From: CAYWNK01 sp047639615
GTDB taxonomy: Bacteria > Planctomycetota > UBA1135 > GCA-002686595
Assembly (NCBI GenBank): GCA_047639615.1
Contig: JBLIOL010000318.1
Coordinates: 1-6,148 of the forward strand
Direction: 5' to 3'
DNA: 6,148 nt
A program made the position numbers and the translations under genes. The first letter of the stretch is position 1, and the number at the start of each line of letters is the position of its first letter. The notes under the pieces were generated by a model that had not been told where the DNA came from, searched no databases, and saw only the letters and a program-made list of their open reading frames with translations. This document shows, one piece after another, positions 1-6,148 of this stretch.

Positions 1-465
1 GGATTTACCGCCCCAGGCTGTCTTGATGATCAAGATGGGCTGCTGAAGCGCCTCCTGCATATAGATCCCAAAGGTGAACTCTGGGCCGATCTTCCCAGCA
101 CCCATCGCGGGGTCTGTTCTGGCGCCATAGCCAGCCGTCAAGAGCCCATGACCTTCGCCGTTTGACTTGTCTCGTCCCTGAGTCAAGTACGAGATCCAGG
201 TGTCCTTCACCACCCGAGGCGTACCTCGCTTGTCTTGCATGCGCTCGAGCATCGGCGACGTCTCGGAATCGTCGCCGATGTAGTCGAAGGTCTCGACTTT
301 GGCGTGACCCTGCATGTTCGACTGGCCCGCCAAGACGAAGACCTTGAGCGGGCGCCTCTTGGATTGGCCGAGCGACGGCGGCGAAAGGGCCGCCATCAAG
401 CACACAGTCAGGAGTGTGACACTCAGCGGTCGGCTAACGGAAAGGACTCGCATGCTCGATTTCAT
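1..465 (-). CDS. SASA-domain carbohydrate esterase (sialate O-acetylesterase / CE6-like), N-terminal part, cut by window edge
   Basis: The reading frame is open from ATG at 465 to base 1 (155 codons, no stop), so the C-terminal part lies outside the window. Residues 1 to about 33 look like a Sec signal peptide: basic start, hydrophobic stretch around 16-30, likely cleavage near SLG-QS. The mature protein opens with KVFVLAGQSNMQGHA, where GQSNM (Ser49) is the nucleophile block of SASA/DUF303 SGNH-type esterases. Further family signatures are KIGPEFTFG (125-133) and IIKTAWGGKS (146-155). Members remove O-acetyl groups from sugars such as sialic acid or xylan; the substrate cannot be read from the sequence. 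The catalytic His region is not in the window. The nearest upstream in-frame stop is at 553-555 with no ATG in between; ATG at 453 is an alternative start. Neither has a clear Shine-Dalgarno sequence. It lies downstream of the LRR gene on the same strand but 300 bp away, so it may be transcribed separately. Confidence 0.88.
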   Translation of the reverse strand, partial: MKSSMRVLSVSRPLSVTLLTVCLMAALSPPSLGQSKRRPLKVFVLAGQSNMQGHAKVETFDYIGDDSETSPMLERMQDKRGTPRVVKDTWISYLTQGRDKSNGEGHGLLTAGYGARTDPAMGAGKIGPEFTFGIYMQEALQQPILIIKTAWGGKS

Positions 466-765
466 GGACTTGAAGTGCTGGGTCGACTGCTGGCGCGAGA
501 TGCCGTCGCAGGTGCGAAAAAAGCATCTCAGAATTTGGCGATTCCGGCTGCCCTACTACCTGGGAGCGTGTCGCACTGCGAGTGTAGCCGGTCAGGCGCG
601 GTCGCGTTTCGAGTTGACGGGTAATCGGCCGGCCCGGCAACTTGTACAGGCAATCCCCAGGGAGCCCACCCACCCGGAATCCCCACAGGCTTTCCAGCGC
701 AGCTCGCCAACGCAACACCACGCGTATCGATAGCGCCCTAGAGGAGCGCGCCTACGGCGCCGCGA
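466..765. other. 300-bp intergenic stretch between the LRR gene and the esterase gene
   Basis: I found no convincing gene here; the overlapping short frames on both strands have no recognisable features. Three things are visible. A GC-rich pair of small inverted repeats lies just after the LRR stop (733-760). An 8-base direct repeat, TGGGGATT on the minus strand, occurs at 685-678 and 659-652, 26 bp apart. A run of six T on the minus strand (522-517) is preceded only by a weak stem (GAAT...ATTC). No good -35/-10 pair for the esterase could be identified by eye. A promoter and leader for the esterase gene would be expected here. Confidence 0.6.
733..760 (-). terminator. Possible weak transcription-stop hairpin after the LRR gene
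   Basis: Immediately downstream of the LRR stop codon there are two alternative, partly overlapping stems: GCGCC-TAC-GGCGC (748-760, perfect 5 bp) and GCGCCC-TAGA-GG(A)GCGC (733-749, 6 bp with one bulged base). Neither is followed by a T run on the minus strand, so this is not a classical intrinsic terminator. The position fits the end of a transcription unit, but a chance GC-rich palindrome is equally possible. Confidence 0.2.
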
Positions 766-2262
766 TCAGTCCCGGACAATTCTGCACTGAGGCAGGGCTT
801 CCTCGAGAGCCCTAACCCTCGTGCTGGATAGACCGGGACAATTCGCTAGCACCAGATACTCGAGGGACGTCATCTGCTCCACGGTATCCAAGCACTTGTC
901 CGTTAGACCAAGACAACCGTTCAAGGTCAGCTCGCGCAGGTTGGACAGACCAGCCAATTGCAAGAGACCCGCGTCGGTGAGCTTGGTGCAGTTGTCCAAG
1001 TAGAGATCCCTGAGCCCGGGCTTCCTGCCGACATGCCGCAATGCCTCGTCCGAGAGCGCAGCGCAATCCGCAAGATTCAGGGTTTGCAACTGGTCCAGGG
1101 AGCTCAATACAGCCAGGCCGGAACCGACCAGGTGAGGGGTGCTCCAGAGGCTCAGCTCCCGCAAAGCAGCCATGTCCCGCAGATTGGCCAAGCCCTTGTC
1201 CGAGAAGTTGTCGTTGTCGCCGAGGTTGAGATAAGTCAACCCTGTGTTGCCACGCAAGTTGACCAGACCCTCGTCCGTCAAGGCCCCAATGCATCCCAGG
1301 TTCAGATACTCCAAGTCAGGCAAACCCTGCAACGCCTCCAGACTCCGGTCGGTAAGTGCCATGCAGTAGAAAAGGTTGAGAGTCCTCAGCCGGCGCTTGC
1401 CCAACAGATTGATGATCGCGTCGTCCTCCAGCTGAAAGGACTCCATCATGTCCAGGTGCTGCAGAGAGGCCGGGATTTCAATCAACTTGCCCTTGAGCGG
1501 CCAGTTGAAGCCCATCTCAAGCCTGTCGAGCCTCGTCAGCTTCTCGAAGAGCGGATTGTAGCCAGCGCTAGTCAGGGTGAAGTGACCGAACAGGCCCAGG
1601 AACTCCAGGGATTCCAAACCCTCTAGGTGCTGCAGGCCCGCGTCCGTGAGAGTGCGATTCTTGTTCCAGACGCGACTACCGTTCACCTTCAAGTAAGTCA
1701 GCTCCGTCAAGCTGGCTAGCGGAGCCAGATGCTCATCGGTCAGGCCGCCGCCCTTGTTGGAAATGTCCAGGTACTTCAGACCGGGCAGACGGTCTAGCCC
1801 CACGCTGGTGAAGTCACCGATGTCGCACACCTCGAGGTGCGTCAACTCAGGCGAACCCTCCAGCCAGCCGTAGACCTCGGGCAGGTTGGCACGGGTCGAA
1901 CTGATGTTGAGCCGCTCCAAATGTGGCAGCTGCGCGATCCATTCAAAGGACGCGGCCGTCAGGCGCCGACAATTGGATACATCCAGCGAGCGCAGCTGGG
2001 TGAGCGCCACCACCGCGGAGAGCCCCTCGTCTGTCAGACGCGAGCAGTCCGGCACAGCTAGTTCCCGCAGAGCTGTGGCGCTGCAAGCCCGCCGGAATTG
2101 ATCATCCGTGAGGTCGTGACCGCTAGCCACCAACAGCTCCGCCGCTGCAGCCACGTCAAGTGGCTGGGCAGCGCTCGGCTCTTGCGAGTAGGCCTGCTTG
2201 GCGAAGAGCCCGGCGGCCAGAAGCAGGCCGAGGCAGTGAGCCCGCATGCGATGAGCCCTCAT
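766..2262 (-). CDS. Exported leucine-rich-repeat protein (cysteine-containing, AMN1-like LRRs)
   Basis: This is a 498-residue protein consisting of a signal peptide plus a solenoid. Residues 1-27 form a Sec-type leader (MRAHRMRAH, then hydrophobic CLGLLLAAGLFA, cleavage near AYS-Q). A short linker follows, and from about residue 65 to the end there are about 17 repeats of the type LxxLxLxxCxxLTDxGLxxLxxL, mostly 25 residues long. Many have Cys at the AMN1/LRR_CC position (PDC, SNC, ADC, DNC, NGC, ANC). Repeats 5-9 are less regular, and the sixth carries a short insertion (around SRVWNKNRT). No catalytic domain, F-box or C-terminal anchor is seen, so the expected role is protein or glycan binding outside the cytoplasm; the ligand is unknown. 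I chose ATG 2262 because it overlaps the DUF1552 stop (ATGA). ATG 2247, in frame, has a better-placed GAGGG (2260-2256) and also leaves an intact leader. The frame continues upstream to 2361 inside the DUF1552 gene, but that extension would bury the signal peptide. Confidence 0.88.
   Translation of the reverse strand: MRAHRMRAHCLGLLLAAGLFAKQAYSQEPSAAQPLDVAAAAELLVASGHDLTDDQFRRACSATALRELAVPDCSRLTDEGLSAVVALTQLRSLDVSNCRRLTAASFEWIAQLPHLERLNISSTRANLPEVYGWLEGSPELTHLEVCDIGDFTSVGLDRLPGLKYLDISNKGGGLTDEHLAPLASLTELTYLKVNGSRVWNKNRTLTDAGLQHLEGLESLEFLGLFGHFTLTSAGYNPLFEKLTRLDRLEMGFNWPLKGKLIEIPASLQHLDMMESFQLEDDAIINLLGKRRLRTLNLFYCMALTDRSLEALQGLPDLEYLNLGCIGALTDEGLVNLRGNTGLTYLNLGDNDNFSDKGLANLRDMAALRELSLWSTPHLVGSGLAVLSSLDQLQTLNLADCAALSDEALRHVGRKPGLRDLYLDNCTKLTDAGLLQLAGLSNLRELTLNGCLGLTDKCLDTVEQMTSLEYLVLANCPGLSSTRVRALEEALPQCRIVRD
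769..2070 (-). repeat. Protein-level tandem LRR array, about 17 units
   Basis: The array fills nearly the whole mature LRR protein. Units begin at the LxxL positions, for example LRSLDVSNC, LKYLDISN, LRTLNLFYC, LEYLNLGC, LTYLNLGD, LQTLNLADC, LRDLYLDNC, LRELTLNGC and LEYLVLANC. The last eight units are the most regular, at 25 residues each. The underlying DNA units have diverged, and I saw no near-identical adjacent copies, so this is an old duplication series rather than a recent tandem expansion. Confidence 0.8.
2233..2262 (-). repeat. 15-bp tandem duplication carrying two start codons of the LRR gene
   Basis: On the minus strand, ATGAGGGCTCATCGC (2262-2248) is followed directly by ATGCGGGCTCACTGC (2247-2233), identical at 12 of 15 positions. 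It encodes MRAHR-MRAHC. Each copy supplies an in-frame ATG, and the first copy also provides a GAGGG ribosome-binding-like sequence 8 nt before the second ATG. Confidence 0.6.
2259..2262 (-). promoter_or_regulatory. ATGA stop/start overlap coupling the DUF1552 and LRR genes
   Basis: The DUF1552 gene ends with TGA at 2261-2259 and an ATG of the LRR gene occupies 2262-2260, giving a 4-base ATGA overlap. Such junctions commonly allow translational coupling by reinitiating ribosomes. No strong Shine-Dalgarno sequence precedes this ATG, which agrees with coupling but also leaves ATG 2247 possible. Confidence 0.65.
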
Positions 2263-3605
2263 ACCAGGAGCTCGGCGAGCGGGCCCTGCTGCTCCGCAGC
2301 CCGCCCCAAGCCCAAGTCCGGCTGCCCGAAGAGGTCTTGGGGAATGCCCGCCAAGTGGCACAGAGTCGTGAACCAGTTGCAGATCGTATGCCTGTGATTC
2401 GATTGGCCATATCGAGGATAGGCCAGGTAGCGACCAGCCGAGTTGAGCTGCCCCCCCATGTTGCCAAGCACGAACATGGGCCAGTCGAACCCAAAGGAGT
2501 GGTGCTTGGCGGCGTTGTCGCTCGTGTAGACGATCAGTGTATTGTCGAGCATGCTGCCGTCGCCTTCGGGAACCTGGCTGAGCTTGGTTGCCATCCTGGC
2601 GATCAGTTCGATGTGAAAGGTGCGAATGGCGTTGCGGCAGTCTTGCGAGGAGAGCTTGGCGTAGCCCGCCCCATGTCCGATCGCATGCACGTTGTTGCCA
2701 ACACCAATTCCCGTGTAGACGGAGTCGAGGCCGTCCGCGTGCACCGTCACCACATTGCTGAGCCCGGTGACCAAGGATGCGGTGGCCATGTCAAAGTGCG
2801 CTTCCAAGTGATGGGTCTTGAAGCGCGAGGTGTACTTGTCATCGAGTTCAGGAGCGTTGGCCTTCAAGACCTTCTGCATGGACACCAGCTTGAGGCGCCG
2901 GTCCCGCAAGGACTCGAAGCCATCTAGGTAGTGCCCCAACTTCTCCTTCTCCTGCGCAGGCAACTCACGCTGCAGCTTCTTGATATCCGCGGCCATCGCA
3001 TCGAGCACATTCCCTGTTCGGGTGTACTTCCGCTGGAGATCTCCGCCTTCGAGGATGCTGCCGAAGAGGTTCTCGAAAGCACTCACCGGATCCTGCTGGA
3101 AGGGCAACTGCTGTCCCTTGCCCTTGGCGGAGATAGAGGGAAAGGTAATCCCCTGACTGCCCTCCCCCATCTTGAAGCCAATGTGATTGAAGACGGAGGG
3201 AAGCTTCTCCGAGAGATGCCCATCGATCGTGGCGAACGCCGGGGGTGCGTGCGCCGGAGCCTTGTAGCCGCCCAATGCCCCGTAAAAGGCGCTATGCCCC
3301 GAGAGGTTCATTCGGCCACTCAGTCCCTGGATGATGGTGAGCTTGTCCTTGAAGGTCTCGAGCGACTTCATGCTGGCCGAGAGTGTCCGACCGGCGAGAG
3401 CCTCATCCACTAGCGAGTCCCCTCCGTGTTGCAAGCCCTCGGGATTGAGGTAGTCGCCCTGCAGGCCACTGCTCTTCACCACGAAGACAAACCTCTTCGG
3501 CAGCGCGTGCGCCTCGGCGGCAGCCAGGTGCTTCAAGAAAGGCGAGAGCGCTACGGCCCCGGCCCCAAGGGAGATACGTCCTAGTGCTTCTCTACGGGTA
3601 ATCAT
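2259..3605 (-). CDS. DUF1552 (HXXSHH) family exported protein, partner of the DUF1592 cytochrome protein
   Basis: This 448-residue protein has the usual length and architecture of DUF1552. Residues 1-32 form a Tat-like leader: TRREALGR with the twin arginine at 4-5, hydrophobic region around 11-24, likely cleavage near AAA-EA. The mature part starts with the family's KRFVFVV strand (38-43). Other signatures are KDKLTIIQGLSG (86-97), NLSGHSAFYGALGG (100-113), the DPVSAFENLFGSI block (172-184), NVLDAMAADIKKLQREL (199-215) and HYLDGFESLRDRRLKL (225-240). The C-terminal half has HAIGHG (307-312), EGDGSMLDNTLIVYTSD (347-363) and GQLNSAGRYL (385-394). HAIGHG sits where the family has HXXSHH, with Ser and the last His replaced by Gly. 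The family's reaction is not established; resemblance to DUF1501 suggests an alkaline-phosphatase-like fold, but that is inference. ATG 3605 follows the upstream stop by 12 bp with AGGA spaced 10 nt. DUF1552 genes are commonly found beside DUF1592 genes. Confidence 0.88.
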   Translation of the reverse strand: MITRREALGRISLGAGAVALSPFLKHLAAAEAHALPKRFVFVVKSSGLQGDYLNPEGLQHGGDSLVDEALAGRTLSASMKSLETFKDKLTIIQGLSGRMNLSGHSAFYGALGGYKAPAHAPPAFATIDGHLSEKLPSVFNHIGFKMGEGSQGITFPSISAKGKGQQLPFQQDPVSAFENLFGSILEGGDLQRKYTRTGNVLDAMAADIKKLQRELPAQEKEKLGHYLDGFESLRDRRLKLVSMQKVLKANAPELDDKYTSRFKTHHLEAHFDMATASLVTGLSNVVTVHADGLDSVYTGIGVGNNVHAIGHGAGYAKLSSQDCRNAIRTFHIELIARMATKLSQVPEGDGSMLDNTLIVYTSDNAAKHHSFGFDWPMFVLGNMGGQLNSAGRYLAYPRYGQSNHRHTICNWFTTLCHLAGIPQDLFGQPDLGLGRAAEQQGPLAELLV

Positions 3606-3615
3606 GAGGTTTGCG

Positions 3616-3619
3616 TCCT
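3616..3619 (-). promoter_or_regulatory. Ribosome-binding site of the DUF1552 gene, overlapping the previous stop codon
   Basis: On the minus strand the sequence reads TAGGACGCAAACCTC followed by ATG. The TAG stop of the cytochrome gene shares bases with AGGA, which lies 10 nt before the DUF1552 start. This supports the start at 3605 and tight co-translation of the two genes. Confidence 0.45.
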
Positions 3620-6089
3620 ACTTCCTATACAAGAACGAGTCCGAGGTGAGCAGACTCACCAGGAGCTCATTGAAACTACCACCGCTCGACACGTAGGCCT
3701 GGTCCATCGCGATGAGCGTCTTCGAGTCACTCAACAATTCGTTACGTCCCATCCAAAAGCGGAAGACGTGGCGCACAAAGCTCTGGCGCACCAACTCGGA
3801 GCGACCTAACCGCTCCATCATCTCGCGCACGTTTTTCACCTCGCCGTCCAGCGATGCATCGCCCGTGTGGCTGATGGCGCCTAGTGAATTGACGGGCTTC
3901 TCCTTCTCCAACGCGCGCCAACGTCCCACGTGGTTGTAGGCCTCGAAGGGCATCCCGAGCGGATTCATCTTCTTGTGGCAGCGCCAACACTCTTGCTCCT
4001 GCACCACGCTGAAGCGTTCGCGCAGGGTTCTGGATTCATCATCTGGAATCTGAGCATCGACGTTGATCGGTACATCCAAGACGGAACCGGCCAAGAGTTT
4101 CTCGCGGATCCACTTCCCGCGCCTGACCGGGTCATTGTCGAAGTTGCCGCTGTGAGCCACGAGCCAGCTGGGTTGGGTGAGGATGCCGCAGCGCTGATCC
4201 TTCGGAGCCAGGAACACCATCCCGTTCTTGCGGATCAGGGGGTCCTCGCTGCCATTCTTGTCATAGGCCAGCTCAAAGGGGTCCAGGTTGTAGCTCTGCA
4301 GTAGATGAGTTTGCTGATAACCCTCCTTCCCGCGAGCGCGCTGGACCTTGTCCTCGGGATTACGCCCGTCCCAATAGGTCACCACAACCTTGTTGGTGGT
4401 CAGCAGCTCATAGAGCACGTCCTTGTCCTCCGACAGGATGTGCCGAATGAGGCTATCGGTGTCGTACTCGAGCTTGGACGCGCTCCCCTTCAGGAACTGC
4501 TTGAATCCCTCGCGCTCTTGGAACTTGTCGACGTCCTTGAAGACGTCCGGTGCCTTGTAGTAGCCGAAAAACTCGCGGAAGAACTGCAGGATGCGAGGAT
4601 TGGGCGTACTCAAGTAGGTGCGATTGTGATTGACCAACCAACCACTCTGCTTGACGGCGAGCATCCTGCGAACGACGCGTTCGACGTCTTCCTTGGTCTT
4701 GAGCTCACCCGCCCGCATGTCCGCCACCAAGGCGGTGTGCCCTGCCGCCCAGGCCGGCCTGGAAGTTGTCATGGTGCGCTTGACCGGCGCCTCGCTGTCC
4801 TTGCTGTAGACATCCACCGTCTCGATTTCGTCTACACCGAAGGCCGGGCTGTTGTTCAGGGCATGATGGATCGCGTACACGAGTTCCTGCGGGGATAGGA
4901 AGCGCCGACCATGCTCATCGGCCTGCCCCAGACCCAGCTCCATGCGGTAGACGAACTCTGGGGAGAGAGTCACATAGATCAACACCGACTGCAGGGCCAT
5001 CTCGTGGCCGAGCCCGGCGTTTTTCTGGAACACATTGCTCCAGTAGCTCTCGTATTCCTCCTCCCGTGGCGATCGGCGCAGAAACAGCGCGAAGGTTACG
5101 TCCAAGGCAGCCTCAAAGTCCTCACGCAACACCGGCCCCTCGGTGTTCATGATGGTCTGAAAGGCGACCGGCACGCGTCCGCGGTACTCATTGGCCGAGG
5201 TGGTCACTCCCCCGACGAACATGGCTTCATTGTTTCCGGTGCGACTGCCCTTGTTCTTGACCTGGGTGACGATGCGTACCTTCTGACCCACGGTCAGGAT
5301 CTGAGCCATGGTCTCAGCATTGACCAGCAGAGCTTCCAGGGAAGACTGGTCCGCCAGGATCGAGGCATAGTCGGTGAAGCCCGAAGCATGGTGCACGAAC
5401 TCAAAGAACGGGTTGGCGTACTTGGCATCCGAAAAATAGCGATCGGCCAGCAGCTTGCCCTTGTGTGGGCCGCGCTCGATCACATGCCTGCCGGTACCAC
5501 CGATCTTGACGCTGTACCAGGGAGCCTTGCCGTAGGCGTTCGCCCAGATCGCGTCGTAGATGATCGGCCGCTGGCGCCACAGGCGAGCTGGCGTGTAGGG
5601 GGCCTCTTGGACCCGTCCATCGAACAGACTCTGGTGATCCACGAGGTTGCCGAACTGAGGGAACAGCTTCCTCTGTTCTGCGCCGGAGCTGCGCTCAGTC
5701 CTCTTCAGCTCGGCTTCAATCAGCTCGAGGAACGCGGACTTCTCCTCCGCGCTAGGCTGATGCTTGCCATCGCTAGGCGGCATCTCCGCAAACTCCACTA
5801 GAGCGAACACGTCATCCCACAATCTGACCGTTTCGTCCTCGGCCATGTCGTAGCGCAGATTCTTAAGATCGAAGCCACCCTTCGGCGCCCACCCACTATG
5901 GCACTCGACGCAATACTTGCGCGTGAAGAGAGCGGCCTGCTCGGCGAAGTCGTCCTGGCCCAATGCGAGCGAGTTCACAATCGGCGCGGCGCTGATCGCC
6001 CCCGAACTGCCAAGCGACGAAACGACGAGTGTGGCGATCACAAGCACCGAGAGAATTCCCCGAGCGCGCAGGAGTCTTCGTTCCTTCAT
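3618..6089 (-). CDS. Exported di-haem DUF1592/DUF1588/DUF1585 'planctomycete cytochrome' protein
   Basis: The protein has 823 residues from ATG 6089. Residues 1-35 form a Sec signal (MKERRLLRARG, then a hydrophobic stretch, cleavage near ISA-AP). A c-type haem domain follows, with CVECH at 60-64 and a likely axial Met in EMPPSD (103), the usual PSCyt1 arrangement. Residues about 160-315 match no domain I recognise. Residues about 322-384 (FALFLRRSPREEEY ... LSPEFVYRMEL) resemble DUF1595, and about 396-570 (LSPQELVYAIHHALNNS ... DSLIRHILSEDKDVL) resemble DUF1592. Residues about 632-730 are DUF1588: CGILTQPSWLVAHSG, DPVRRGKWIREKLL and the second haem site CWRCHKKMNPLG (701-705 for CxxCH). The end (about 744-822, FVRHVFRFWMGRNE ... 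LLTSDSFLYRK) is DUF1585. The family is thought to be extracytoplasmic and redox-active, but its substrate is unknown. A GTG at 6113 could add eight residues, but ATG 6089 puts the leader at the terminus. First of at least three linked genes. Confidence 0.9.
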   Translation of the reverse strand: MKERRLLRARGILSVLVIATLVVSSLGSSGAISAAPIVNSLALGQDDFAEQAALFTRKYCVECHSGWAPKGGFDLKNLRYDMAEDETVRLWDDVFALVEFAEMPPSDGKHQPSAEEKSAFLELIEAELKRTERSSGAEQRKLFPQFGNLVDHQSLFDGRVQEAPYTPARLWRQRPIIYDAIWANAYGKAPWYSVKIGGTGRHVIERGPHKGKLLADRYFSDAKYANPFFEFVHHASGFTDYASILADQSSLEALLVNAETMAQILTVGQKVRIVTQVKNKGSRTGNNEAMFVGGVTTSANEYRGRVPVAFQTIMNTEGPVLREDFEAALDVTFALFLRRSPREEEYESYWSNVFQKNAGLGHEMALQSVLIYVTLSPEFVYRMELGLGQADEHGRRFLSPQELVYAIHHALNNSPAFGVDEIETVDVYSKDSEAPVKRTMTTSRPAWAAGHTALVADMRAGELKTKEDVERVVRRMLAVKQSGWLVNHNRTYLSTPNPRILQFFREFFGYYKAPDVFKDVDKFQEREGFKQFLKGSASKLEYDTDSLIRHILSEDKDVLYELLTTNKVVVTYWDGRNPEDKVQRARGKEGYQQTHLLQSYNLDPFELAYDKNGSEDPLIRKNGMVFLAPKDQRCGILTQPSWLVAHSGNFDNDPVRRGKWIREKLLAGSVLDVPINVDAQIPDDESRTLRERFSVVQEQECWRCHKKMNPLGMPFEAYNHVGRWRALEKEKPVNSLGAISHTGDASLDGEVKNVREMMERLGRSELVRQSFVRHVFRFWMGRNELLSDSKTLIAMDQAYVSSGGSFNELLVSLLTSDSFLYRK

Positions 6090-6148
6090 GGAGTCAATGT
6101 TGCCGACGGGCACTGGATCGAGATGGCTCCAACCCGGCTAGGCTGAGC
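6090..6148 (-). other. Leader of the cytochrome gene, truncated by the window edge
   Basis: Only 59 bp upstream of the first gene are present. I see no promoter hexamers, no strong Shine-Dalgarno next to ATG 6089 and no end of another gene. A GGAG at 6130-6127 is 13 nt before the alternative GTG at 6113, too far to be convincing. The promoter of the unit is probably outside the window. Confidence 0.4.

Noticed and set aside
5..403. 132-aa minus-strand frame
   Set aside because: It overlaps the SASA esterase frame on the same strand. Its translation is low-complexity (Arg/Ala/His-rich) with no family motif, while the esterase frame carries GQSNM, GPEF and TAWGG.
517..534. T run on the minus strand as an intrinsic terminator
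   Set aside because: The preceding stem is only about 4 AT-rich pairs plus a wobble, it is separated from the T run, and it lies about 245 bp after the LRR stop.
314..733. 139-aa plus-strand frame covering the intergenic region and the esterase start
   Set aside because: Half of it is antisense to the esterase. It has no motif, no clear ribosome-binding site and an Arg/Pro/Ser-rich composition.
958..1626. 222-aa plus-strand frame opposite the LRR gene
   Set aside because: Its Gln/Val-rich periodic translation is the antisense image of the LRR repeats. It has no independent start signal or recognisable domain.
2263..2361. 33-residue N-terminal extension of the LRR protein
   Set aside because: It lies wholly within the DUF1552 coding region, is Gly/Ala/Arg-rich, and would place the signal peptide in the interior of the protein.
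2156..2494. 112-aa minus-strand frame across the DUF1552/LRR junction
   Set aside because: It overlaps two strongly supported genes on the same strand, and its translation shows no domain or plausible start.
4911..5801. 296-aa plus-strand frame opposite the cytochrome gene
   Set aside because: It is antisense to well-supported coding sequence with CxxCH and family blocks. It is an open shadow frame of the kind expected in GC-rich DNA.
6090..6113. GTG start giving an 831-aa cytochrome protein
   Set aside because: It adds eight residues before a well-formed signal peptide and has no properly spaced Shine-Dalgarno; ATG 6089 is simpler.

Overview
The window is a minus-strand block of genes for exported proteins, typical of the PVC bacteria: most likely Planctomycetota, with Verrucomicrobiota as the main alternative. 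The assignment rests on gene content. It contains a multidomain c-type-cytochrome protein of the 'planctomycete' DUF1592/DUF1588/DUF1585 kind, its usual DUF1552 partner, and a GQSNM-type SASA carbohydrate esterase. The sequence looks moderately GC-rich by eye. No rRNA, tRNA, CRISPR array, insertion sequence or phage gene is visible. All four genes read right to left, and the long plus-strand frames are shadows of them.

Layout in transcription order, from the right edge leftwards. (1) 6089-3618: an 823-aa exported protein with two CxxCH haem sites, one near each end. (2) 3605-2259: a 448-aa DUF1552 protein with a Tat-like leader, 12 bp after gene 1. (3) 2262-766: a 498-aa exported leucine-rich-repeat protein whose ATG overlaps the stop of gene 2 in an ATGA junction, so genes 1-3 look like one transcription unit with translational coupling. 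(4) After a 300-bp intergenic stretch, 465-1: the N-terminal 155 residues of a SASA-domain (sialate O-acetylesterase / acetylxylan-esterase-like) protein that runs off the left edge.

How they may work together: DUF1592-type cytochromes and DUF1552 proteins commonly occur as neighbours in Planctomycetota, and their biochemical role is not established. The exported SASA esterase nearby suggests, by inference only, a link to breakdown of acetylated polysaccharides. The unusual element is the LRR protein, made of about 17 mostly 25-residue, cysteine-containing (AMN1-like) repeats and coupled directly to the DUF1552 gene. It could be a secreted binding or scaffold partner for the cytochrome/DUF1552 pair. 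Other points worth attention are a degenerate HXXSHH motif in the DUF1552 protein, an unassigned central segment in the cytochrome protein, and a 15-bp tandem duplication that doubles the start codon of the LRR gene.
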